From an uncultured Bacilli bacterium (GTDB taxonomy: Bacteria > Bacillota_I > Bacilli_A > RFN20 > CAG-826): DNA of 10,472 bases. A program made the position numbers and the translations under genes. Below the pieces are notes generated by a model that saw only the letters and a program-made list of their open reading frames with translations, was not told the origin of the DNA and searched no databases. The stretch is taken from positions 1-10,472 of the forward strand of contig CAKPAV010000039.1 in the NCBI GenBank assembly GCA_934133115.1, read 5' to 3'. This document shows, piece after piece, positions 1 to 6,092 of this stretch; positions within the stretch are counted from its first letter, which is position 1; each line of letters begins with the position of its first letter.

Positions 1-124
1 GACATTTATTAGTTGGAATGCTTTGATTATTTGCATACTTTAATTATAAAACAATTAATAATAAAATCTATTGCAATTAATTTGAAAATATATTGCATTA
101 TATGTAGTGGGCTAAATAAGCAAT
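1..124. promoter_or_regulatory. Noncoding control region, probably upstream of a further leftward gene
   Basis: I see no supportable gene here; all frames are short and none has a ribosome binding site. The stretch lies beyond the terminator of the main operon. It holds two ATTGCAAT-type palindromes (70-77 perfect, 92-99 with one change) exactly 22 bp apart, and a TATAAT box on the minus strand at 48-43. No good -35 box sits 16-18 bp upstream of that box. Because the same paired motif occurs upstream of the GH3 operon at 8624-8656, the likely role is control of a gene that starts left of the window. That role is inference; the shared motif is directly visible. Confidence 0.4.
68..100 (-). repeat. 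33-bp repeated regulatory element, copy 1
   Basis: This matches 8624-8656 at 29 of 33 positions, in the same orientation. It starts with CTATTGCAAT, has a central TTTGAAAATAT, and ends in ATTGCATTA. The two palindromes (ATTGCAAT at 70, ATTGCATT at 92) start 22 bp apart, about two helical turns, as expected for paired regulator sites on one face of the DNA. It lies just past the operon terminator, so it probably serves the next operon to the left. Confidence 0.55.
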
Positions 125-173
125 AAAAAACAGATAGATTGTTTAAATCCATTGACAAAATCTATCTGTTTTT
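125..173 (-). terminator. Rho-independent terminator of the surface-protein operon
   Basis: The arms 131-140 (CAGATAGATT) and 159-168 (AATCTATCTG) are perfectly complementary. Five A:T pairs extend them to 126-140 and 159-173, around an 18-nt loop. In the minus-strand transcript the hairpin is followed by a run of six U (130-125). It starts 17 nt after the stop codon of the 718-aa gene. A T run on the other side means it could also stop rightward transcription, but no plus-strand gene ends here. Confidence 0.9.
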
Positions 174-189
174 GTTTTTAAATTATAAC

Positions 190-2346
190 TTAAGCTGCAA
201 TTACTAAGTACTCTTTTACTGTTAATGAGAGATCAGAAGTAGTTGCGTTATTAAACTTATAATAAGTCATAATATTAGCATTACTTAAGTTGTTTGCAGT
301 TAGTACTATTGTTTTTGTTTCTTTTGAAGCAATAGTAAATGTTTCATTAGCATTTCCAGTTGCTTCAGGACTTCCACTAGCATTTGTTTGGAATAAAGAA
401 ATATTAAGTTCTTCTTCGCCATTATTAGTTAGAATAAATGTAAATTTATAAGTTACGCCTGATGAAACAGTTGTTGGAATCATTGATATAAAGTACCAAC
501 CTGCTTGAACGCCATCTGCATAATTAAATGTATTTTCTTTTTCTAAATGGCCATCTACATTGACTACTGAACTTGACATTTGATCAATTAAAGAGCTTCT
601 ATTAAATCCATTTATTTTTGTATGAATTGGTGCAATAGAACCTTTCAAACTTGTGTTAATTGAAGTATTTTTATCAAAATAAGGAATTAATGTTACATCT
701 TCTTTAACCACATAATTATTGGCATTATATACTTTTGCACTATTATTAGCATCAACCCATCCTGCTAAAGTATAGCCTTCAGGAGCAGTAACTTTTAGAT
801 TAGATATAGTAGTACCTTCAGTTATAGATCTACTATTTAGATTATCTTTTTTAAAGTTAACAGCAAAGCTGGTATTTTCGCCATTTTGGATAGTGACTTT
901 ATGAGTTGGAATAGTAGATGTAACTTTTTCAAAATATTGGGCAACACCAATAATTGGTTTAGTTCTCATATTTCCTGTGAATTTATAATTGGTTAAGACA
1001 TTAGCGTTGCTATATACATTTGCAGGTAATTCCATTGTGAATACCGCTAATTCGCCTATATCAAGAATTAGTGACTTATTTGGACGAGCATTTTGGCCTA
1101 ATGCTTCTTCATCAGTGGCGTCTCCACTTGCTCCAATTTGTTGGACATCAAGACCTATTTTTTCTGTTCCTAAGTTTTGAATCTTATATGTAACAAGCAT
1201 ATGTTCTTTGTTAACATTCATAACTGACATACCATTAAACCAATATCCACTTAAAGCGGCTTTGTCTGGATAATATAATGTTGCTTGTTCAGACATACCA
1301 TTTTTATTATAGATAGCACCAGTGGCGACACTAACAGAACTAAATCCATATAATTTATTAATGTTATTAGGATTACCAACATTTAAGTATACTTTACCAT
1401 TAGCGGTTGCCATATTATTTGTATAATTATCAACTTCATAATATGGTTCTAACATTGTATCAGCAGTGATATTTTTTAATGTAAATTTTGATGTAAATAC
1501 TTGCTTATAATCTAGAATATCATTGTGTTTCATAAATCCGACAAGATGATATCCAGTATGCTCTGGAGCTTGAACACCGCTAACAACTTGACCATTACCA
1601 TATAATTTTTTAGTTGAACCATCAGCAAAAGTAGCACCTTTAGCTAATGAGAATTCATAAGCAGTAAATGTTTTTGTTTCATCATGTTCACCACAGATAC
1701 AGGATTTATAATATGTTCTACCAGATTTTTTAAATGCATCACGGGCAATATTTTGCTCATAAGCATGCGTATGAGTTTCACCTTTTATTTTTGCTAATGT
1801 TGCATCAGTTTCAGTGCCTTTAACACCATTAACGATAATTTGAATAGGAACATTGTAGAAATCTAAATCAGAAGTTGTATAACGTATAGTGTAGCATGCC
1901 CAGTAATATTCACCAGCATATGATTCTGTTGTAGTTTGTGATGTACCATTATAGTAGTAAGTTTTTCCATCCGCTATAATTCCTTTATAAAGCGTTAGTA
2001 CTTCTTTAGGCGCAATGTCATCTTTTCCAACAACATATCCTCTTTGATAAGAAATAGAATCAATTTTACCTTTAATAGCAGTGGCAAAACGCATGACATC
2101 ATATTCTTTGCCATCGATTGTTTGTGTACCTATTTGTACGAATGTTTTTGACATTGATAATTTATCGTCACTACCAATTTTAATTCCTTTTTTAAATGGA
2201 ATAGCATTTTTATTAGTTATATCATCTGCAGTTTCAATTAATTTATCATTAATATTAATAGACTTAGTGGAAGCAGCAGCTTTAGTAGTTATAACTGCAC
2301 CTACTAAAGCGCTACTTAATAGTAATAATTTTGTTGTTTTTTTCAT
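190..2346 (-). CDS. Secreted multidomain surface protein with B-repeats and two unassigned ~140-aa modules (718 aa)
   Basis: An extracellular protein of unknown exact role, probably glycan binding or adhesion. The start is the ATG at 2346: the upstream in-frame GTG (2355) overlaps the AAGGAG ribosome binding site (2355-2360), which stands 8 nt from this ATG. Residues 1-25 form a signal peptide (MKKTTKLLLL, hydrophobic core, cleavage near TKA-AAS). Residues ~28-190 are a beta-rich domain with YDVMRFATAIKG and RGYVVG patterns. Residues ~192-227 are a short HTHAYE...CICG module of a type common in Firmicute surface proteins. Residues ~231-306 and ~481-560 are B-repeat-like (second copy: GYTLAGWVD, then VTLIPYF). 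Residues ~331-474 and ~577-718 are two copies of a module also found twice in the 801-aa neighbour. There is no LPxTG motif or C-terminal membrane segment, so it is either released or held non-covalently. It is the last gene of the operon, 12 nt after the microprotein gene. No enzymatic motif was seen. Confidence 0.85.
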   Translation of the reverse strand: MKKTTKLLLLSSALVGAVITTKAAASTKSININDKLIETADDITNKNAIPFKKGIKIGSDDKLSMSKTFVQIGTQTIDGKEYDVMRFATAIKGKIDSISYQRGYVVGKDDIAPKEVLTLYKGIIADGKTYYYNGTSQTTTESYAGEYYWACYTIRYTTSDLDFYNVPIQIIVNGVKGTETDATLAKIKGETHTHAYEQNIARDAFKKSGRTYYKSCICGEHDETKTFTAYEFSLAKGATFADGSTKKLYGNGQVVSGVQAPEHTGYHLVGFMKHNDILDYKQVFTSKFTLKNITADTMLEPYYEVDNYTNNMATANGKVYLNVGNPNNINKLYGFSSVSVATGAIYNKNGMSEQATLYYPDKAALSGYWFNGMSVMNVNKEHMLVTYKIQNLGTEKIGLDVQQIGASGDATDEEALGQNARPNKSLILDIGELAVFTMELPANVYSNANVLTNYKFTGNMRTKPIIGVAQYFEKVTSTIPTHKVTIQNGENTSFAVNFKKDNLNSRSITEGTTISNLKVTAPEGYTLAGWVDANNSAKVYNANNYVVKEDVTLIPYFDKNTSINTSLKGSIAPIHTKINGFNRSSLIDQMSSSVVNVDGHLEKENTFNYADGVQAGWYFISMIPTTVSSGVTYKFTFILTNNGEEELNISLFQTNASGSPEATGNANETFTIASKETKTIVLTANNLSNANIMTYYKFNNATTSDLSLTVKEYLVIAA
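193..618 (-). repeat. Unassigned ~140-aa module, copy 2 of the 718-aa protein
   Basis: Residues ~577-718, ending at the C-terminus. It shares with the other three copies an opening NGF, an aromatic GWYF segment, an N-G turn between beta strands (TNNGEEEL), QTNASG, and SNANIMTYYKF near the end. Confidence 0.65.
925..1356 (-). repeat. Unassigned ~140-aa module, copy 1 of the 718-aa protein
   Basis: Residues ~331-474. This is the most divergent copy. It keeps YGF, EQATLYY, GYWF, YKIQNLGTEKI, QQIGASG and NANVLTNYKF. It ends AQYFEK and runs into a STIPTHKVTIQN linker nearly identical to the linker after the first copy in the 801-aa protein. Confidence 0.6.
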
Positions 2347-2354
2347 AATAATCA

Positions 2355-2360
2355 CTCCTT
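2355..2360 (-). promoter_or_regulatory. Ribosome binding site deciding the start of the 718-aa gene
   Basis: AAGGAG on the minus strand, 8 nt before the ATG at 2346. It overlaps both the stop codon of the microprotein gene (TAAGGAG) and an in-frame GTG at 2355, which rules that GTG out as the start and fixes it at 2346. Confidence 0.8.
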
Positions 2361-2490
2361 AGAATTCTTCATCAATTCCTTGATTAGGATTTGTAATATC
2401 TAAATTTTCATCAGTGATAATTGAAGTAAGAACTATGTCATCAATGTGTAACTCTTCGATATCAATTATTGGTTTAATATAATCTTTCAT
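2359..2490 (-). CDS. 43-aa acidic microprotein between two surface-protein genes
   Basis: A complete small gene with ATG at 2490, TAA at 2361-2359, and a near-perfect AGGAGG ribosome binding site (2504-2499) 8 nt upstream. The product begins MKDYIKPIIDIEELHIDDIV, continues with LTS, and ends QGIDEEF. It has 12 acidic residues, two lysines, one histidine and no cysteine, with no signal peptide or membrane segment, so it is probably cytoplasmic unless specially exported. The layout (short N-terminus, K-P-[IL]-I, a strand of alternating I/E/L, D-D-I-V-x-T-S, then an acidic tail) resembles many unnamed 40-50 aa proteins I recall from gut Firmicutes near surface-protein genes. That resemblance is from memory and unsearched. 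It lies 15 nt after the 801-aa gene and 12 nt before the 718-aa gene, so it is surely co-transcribed. Function unknown; a peptide precursor or secretion/assembly helper are guesses. Confidence 0.8.
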   Translation of the reverse strand: MKDYIKPIIDIEELHIDDIVLTSIITDENLDITNPNQGIDEEF

Positions 2491-2498
2491 ATTGTTTT

Positions 2499-2504
2499 CC
2501 TCCT
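2499..2504 (-). promoter_or_regulatory. Strong ribosome binding site of the 43-aa gene
   Basis: AGGAGG on the minus strand, 8 nt before the ATG at 2490. It sits in the short gap after the stop codon of the 801-aa gene. Its strength is the main reason to accept the small frame as a real gene. Confidence 0.8.
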
Positions 2505-2505
2505 A

Positions 2506-4911
2506 TTAGTTAACTTTTTGAAAGTATTGAGTTGTTGCTAATTTTAATCCACTTGAGAAATCATTTAAGAATTGATAGTAAGTAATAGAGTTTGCATTAC
2601 CTAATTTAGAAACATCTAATGTTACAACTTTACTTTCGCCAGGGTTTAATGTTATTTCTGTGCTAGGTACAGTATCAGATTCAAACTCGCCGCTCATATT
2701 AATTTGTTTAATCTTAAATGATATAGTTTCAGTTCCTTCATTTTTGAAAGTATAAATGATGTTATAATCTCCACCAACTTTATTAGAAGCCATATTTATA
2801 AATGAATAACCAGTTTTAACTTCGCCAGTCCAATTGAAATAAGTTACTGCTTCATAATGTTTATCTGTTTCGTTACCTACTAAGGTGAATCCTGTTGCAA
2901 TAGAAGCAGATAATTGTTTTTGTGTAAATCCATTTATTCCACGTGGGTGAATTACATTTCGCTCTTGTTGATATGATAAATCAACATGATAGTGATCTTT
3001 ATAAGCAAAATATGGAATTAATGTAATATCCTCTGTTCCCATTACAAATTGCGAAATAGTCCAATATTTTGTCATGTCATTAGCGTTAATAAATCCTGCT
3101 ACTTCATAATTCTCATTGCCTTCAACAATTAAATCTGGTAAAACTTTTTCTTCTTTCAATTTAGTAGAAGTAGTGCCATTAGCAAATTTGACTTTTAAGT
3201 TACTACCTTCTATATTTTGAATTGTTACATTATGTGTAGGTAATGTTGATTGCTTCTTTGAGTATTGTGTCATAGCTAATCTTAATTTGCTTGAACAATT
3301 ATTCTTAAACAAAATATATGTCATCATATTGACATTGCCGAATCCTGCAACTTCTAATTCAAAGGAAACAATTTCATTTGGTTTAATAGTTACACTCTTA
3401 TGAGGGTTACTAGCAGCAGTAGGATTAGCACTACCATTTGTTTGCCATATTTCGAGATTTAATGTATCACTACCTTGATTTTGTAGTTTATAAATTAAAT
3501 CCATTCTATCTGCACCATTAATTTTTGCGGAATTACAAGTTAAGAAACTCCATCCCTCTTGAGGCGCTTTATCATATTGATATAATGTGGCAACTTCCGC
3601 AAAACTATTTGTGTCTTTGATAATAGTTTTTGAAACTTTGTTTCTGAATGCGTTAACCTCGAATCCATTTGAGCCAATAGTATGAATAGGTTTATAACCT
3701 TCACTAGTATCATTTAGGTTGATTTTTCCGCCTTTACTAAATTCTTCTAAAAATTCATTAACTTCAAAATAAGGTGCGATTTGAACATCGTATTTTGGCA
3801 TTGCGAATTCTTTAGCTAACCATGTTTCTGATGGGTTATTGACATTATACCAACCGACAATTTTATAGCCATCTAATTTGTTTTCTATAGAAGGCATTTC
3901 ATAGAATTCCCAAACGTTAGCTTCATTAGTATCATCTTCAAATGTTACTTTATCGCTTACAATTGTTAATTTGTGTTGAGCGGTTTTTGGTAGTGGATCA
4001 GAAGTAACTAAGAATTCGGAATTTGAGAAGAAGTATTGTTTAACTTTGTTACCAGATTCATCTTCTGAATCAACTTCTTTATATAAGCCACTAGCTAGAC
4101 CAGTAGTTATATCTGGAAGTTTAGCTGTTCCAAATGAGACAGGAGTTTCGCCATCGTTACATATACGTTTTACTTGACCTAAGCGATTTAAAGATGGTGG
4201 AAGCAAAATCTCAAAACTAGATAAGTCCCAATAATGAGGCTCATAACCAGTTATATTTGCAGTTGTATTAAGAGTGATACAATCAAATATTGCCTGTGTA
4301 TAAGGTGTATAAGGTTTAGTTTCAAAAATAATTTTATTTTCACCGGCGACAATATTTATTGGCGTTCTTATAGAAGCCATATCATATTCATCGCCAGTCT
4401 TAGGAATTGAGTCGTTAATCCCTAAAAGTTTTTTGTTTACTTTAATTGAATATAAGTCACTAAAACTAAAAGCAGTGAATACGTTGCTATTACATACTGA
4501 TACTCTTATATCCATATTGATGGTTACATTCTTATCAGAATTAAATGTAAAAACAACTTGATTTTTCTCTTTCTCAGTAGGAGAAGTGAAAATGTTATAT
4601 AGAGCCATGCCACCACTTAAGCCGTCACTAAAATAATATGATGCTCCAGTACAAGCGTGGTCTAACATTGAAGATCCGTTAGAACTCTTTCCTTTGAATT
4701 CGGCGTTTTCTGCTTCGAATGTATAAGAAGTTAATCCTTCTTCTAATGTTGTTTCGTCGATATAATCGATTGGCGTTTCTGTGTTATCAGCAATAATTTT
4801 ATTTTTATCTTTGATTCCATTAGCGGCACTTACGACACTTGCAATAACTACAATGCCACAAATAACACTAACGCCAGTAACACCTAATGTGAAAATTGAT
4901 GGTTTTTTCAT
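2506..4911 (-). CDS. Membrane-anchored surface protein: CBM6/35-like domain, B-repeats and two unassigned modules (801 aa)
   Basis: Probably displayed on the cell surface and binding carbohydrate. The N-terminus MKKPSIFTLG is followed by a hydrophobic stretch (residues ~7-30), a signal anchor or signal peptide ending near VSAA. Residues ~62-216 look like a CBM6/CBM35-type beta-sandwich: they open with YTFEAENAEFKG, have a GGMALYN segment, and close with AIFDCITLNT, a pattern typical of the family ends. Residues ~217-311 are unassigned. B-repeat-like segments lie at ~312-385 (GYKIVGWYN) and ~559-638 (NYEVAGFIN, then ITLIPYF). The unassigned module occupies ~413-553 and ~658-800, so the protein ends in it. 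No catalytic motif or LPxTG was seen. The start ATG overlaps the last base of the GH3 stop (TAATG), with GGAGG 9 nt upstream, so it is translationally coupled to the hydrolase. The pairing suggests substrate capture near the enzyme, which is inference. Confidence 0.85.
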   Translation of the reverse strand: MKKPSIFTLGVTGVSVICGIVVIASVVSAANGIKDKNKIIADNTETPIDYIDETTLEEGLTSYTFEAENAEFKGKSSNGSSMLDHACTGASYYFSDGLSGGMALYNIFTSPTEKEKNQVVFTFNSDKNVTINMDIRVSVCNSNVFTAFSFSDLYSIKVNKKLLGINDSIPKTGDEYDMASIRTPINIVAGENKIIFETKPYTPYTQAIFDCITLNTTANITGYEPHYWDLSSFEILLPPSLNRLGQVKRICNDGETPVSFGTAKLPDITTGLASGLYKEVDSEDESGNKVKQYFFSNSEFLVTSDPLPKTAQHKLTIVSDKVTFEDDTNEANVWEFYEMPSIENKLDGYKIVGWYNVNNPSETWLAKEFAMPKYDVQIAPYFEVNEFLEEFSKGGKINLNDTSEGYKPIHTIGSNGFEVNAFRNKVSKTIIKDTNSFAEVATLYQYDKAPQEGWSFLTCNSAKINGADRMDLIYKLQNQGSDTLNLEIWQTNGSANPTAASNPHKSVTIKPNEIVSFELEVAGFGNVNMMTYILFKNNCSSKLRLAMTQYSKKQSTLPTHNVTIQNIEGSNLKVKFANGTTSTKLKEEKVLPDLIVEGNENYEVAGFINANDMTKYWTISQFVMGTEDITLIPYFAYKDHYHVDLSYQQERNVIHPRGINGFTQKQLSASIATGFTLVGNETDKHYEAVTYFNWTGEVKTGYSFINMASNKVGGDYNIIYTFKNEGTETISFKIKQINMSGEFESDTVPSTEITLNPGESKVVTLDVSKLGNANSITYYQFLNDFSSGLKLATTQYFQKVN
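2512..2940 (-). repeat. Unassigned ~140-aa module, copy 2 of the 801-aa protein
   Basis: Residues ~658-800. It carries INGF, EAVTYF, GYSFINM, YTFKNEGTETI, KQINMSG and GNANSITYYQF, then SSGLKLATTQYFQK at the C-terminus. Confidence 0.65.
3253..3675 (-). repeat. Unassigned ~140-aa module, copy 1 of the 801-aa protein
   Basis: Residues ~413-553. It carries SNGF, EVATLYQY, GWSFL, YKLQNQGSDTLNLEI, QTNGSANPT, NVNMMTYILF and SSKLRLAMTQYSKK. The STLPTHNVTIQN linker that follows matches the one in the 718-aa protein. Confidence 0.65.
4264..4728 (-). other. CBM6/CBM35-like domain region of the 801-aa protein
   Basis: Residues ~62-216. The opening FEAENA and the closing DCITLN strand are the recognisable ends of this beta-sandwich carbohydrate-binding fold. 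Ligand-binding aromatics cannot be placed from sequence alone. The call rests on pattern recognition without a profile search. Confidence 0.5.
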
Positions 4912-6092
4912 TATTTTTTACCTCCATTTTCTAAAGGCTTTTTAATGTATTTTTTCTCTATGAAGTCATAAACATAACACCAAGTTAATAGCAAAGCAGA
5001 TCCAGCAAATAAAGTAATTACGCTTGTATTTGCAGCTTTAATGATATATTTCCAGTTTGCTTGTAATTCGATAATCTTCGTACTTGATGATATTCCATTC
5101 ATAGCAGCACTATGAACAACTGTATACAAGATACGATGTACTTCTAATCGCATCGCTTGAGCAACGTGACCATAACCAGTTGTTCCTGGTTTACAAATAT
5201 CAAATACTGGATAACCAGAGAAGTCACGGTCAACAAGAGCATTACCATTTAAAGCGCCAATAGCAAGTCTTTGCCAGTGTGGATCAAGTACGAAGTCAGT
5301 AACAGCAAATCCGCTCATACCGAATTCATCATGTAAGACATTATTAATAAATCCTTGTTTACCTGTCCAGATAGCGCCAATCTTGTTATAACCTGACATT
5401 ACGCATTGTGCGCCACCTTCGCTAATAGCTAATTCAAATTGACGTAAGTATAATTCACGAATTGTTTGTTCGTTTGCCCATGTAGCAACATATAATCTAT
5501 TACCTTCTTGTTCATTTAATATAGCGTGTTTTAAATAAACATAAATTCCTTTTTCTACTAATCCTTTACATAATGCAGCACAGATTTTTCCACCAAGGAA
5601 TGAATCTTCAGAATAGTATTCAAATGTTCTTCCGCCATATGCGCCACGATGTTGGTTGACACCTGGACCATATAATCCAGAATAGCCAGCCCATAAGCAA
5701 TCTTCACCCCAGGCACGTCCATATTCTTCAATGAGTTCTTCATTAAACGTCGCTGCAACAACAGCGTTTGCAGGATAAGCAGAAGGAGTAGTATTACGAT
5801 CAGGGTCGTTATTTGAAACAGCAAATCCTCTATTGAAACCAGAGTTATTACTATAAGATTGGTTAACACCAACACCACCATTATGGTCAATAGTAGTAGG
5901 TTTATTAATAGAAGAAATACCTTTGGTCATACGAACACCACAAGATAATAAACTTGCCATATCTTCAAAAGTTAATTGATCTAATAAATCTTCCCATCTT
6001 TGATCATTAAATGGAATTTTATTACCATTTTCATCAACTCTTAAGTTAATTAAAGAATGGAACATCAGATTTTTCAGGAGCGGTAATAACAT
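4911..6092 (-). CDS. GH3 hydrolase, N-terminal-type catalytic (TIM-barrel) domain and C-terminal membrane segment; downstream half of a split gene
   Basis: The catalytic barrel of a family 3 beta-glycosidase. Visible family features are RWEDLLDQLTFEDMASLLS (~32-50), DHNGGVGVN (69-77, substrate-contacting Asp), YPANAVVAATFNEELIEEYG (106-125), the KH pair at K188/H189 followed by LNEQEGNR, VMSGYNKIGAIWTG (231-244), and VTDF with D266 as the expected nucleophile. Residues 315-335 (RLEVHRILYTVVHSAAMNGI) match the usual helix of permuted GH3s. A membrane segment lies at ~353-376, followed by a lysine-rich tail. The first ~15 residues (MLLPLLKNLMFHSL) look like out-of-frame translation, and neither ATG (6092, or 6065 for the second Met) has a ribosome binding site. 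This frame overlaps the preceding one by 47 nt. It is best read as the second part of one ~1000-residue enzyme whose domains run in reverse of the usual GH3 order. The exact sugar specificity cannot be told. Confidence 0.8.
   Translation of the reverse strand: MLLPLLKNLMFHSLINLRVDENGNKIPFNDQRWEDLLDQLTFEDMASLLSCGVRMTKGISSINKPTTIDHNGGVGVNQSYSNNSGFNRGFAVSNNDPDRNTTPSAYPANAVVAATFNEELIEEYGRAWGEDCLWAGYSGLYGPGVNQHRGAYGGRTFEYYSEDSFLGGKICAALCKGLVEKGIYVYLKHAILNEQEGNRLYVATWANEQTIRELYLRQFELAISEGGAQCVMSGYNKIGAIWTGKQGFINNVLHDEFGMSGFAVTDFVLDPHWQRLAIGALNGNALVDRDFSGYPVFDICKPGTTGYGHVAQAMRLEVHRILYTVVHSAAMNGISSSTKIIELQANWKYIIKAANTSVITLFAGSALLLTWCYVYDFIEKKYIKKPLENGGKK
6046..6092 (-). other. Frame break joining the two halves of the permuted GH3 gene
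   Basis: The upstream frame ends ...SDVPFFN-stop at 6046, and the downstream frame is open from 6092. Skipping one base restores a continuous, natural-looking protein. For example, losing one T of the TTT run at 6052-6054 (minus strand) gives VPFLINLRVDENGNKIPF and then the conserved RWEDLLDQLTFE. Possible causes are a sequencing or assembly indel, a recent mutation, or +1 ribosomal frameshifting. The downstream half has no ribosome binding site of its own, and both halves are otherwise well preserved. Confidence 0.7.

Noticed and set aside
989..1180. Plus-strand open frames (989-1180, 2081-2362, 6765-6947, 7403-7780, 7823-8008)
   Set aside because: Each is antisense to a well-supported minus-strand gene, without a ribosome binding site or recognisable protein features.
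5558..5890. Alternative minus-strand frames (5558-5890, 7962-8165, 9593-9817)
   Set aside because: They are out-of-frame shadows within the GH3, membrane-protein and beta-helix genes and have no coding signals of their own.
6065..6092. ATG codons as a true independent start for the GH3 barrel protein
   Set aside because: Neither ATG in this stretch has a Shine-Dalgarno sequence, and the leading residues do not resemble GH3 sequence. A frame break fits better, though coupled re-initiation is not fully excluded.
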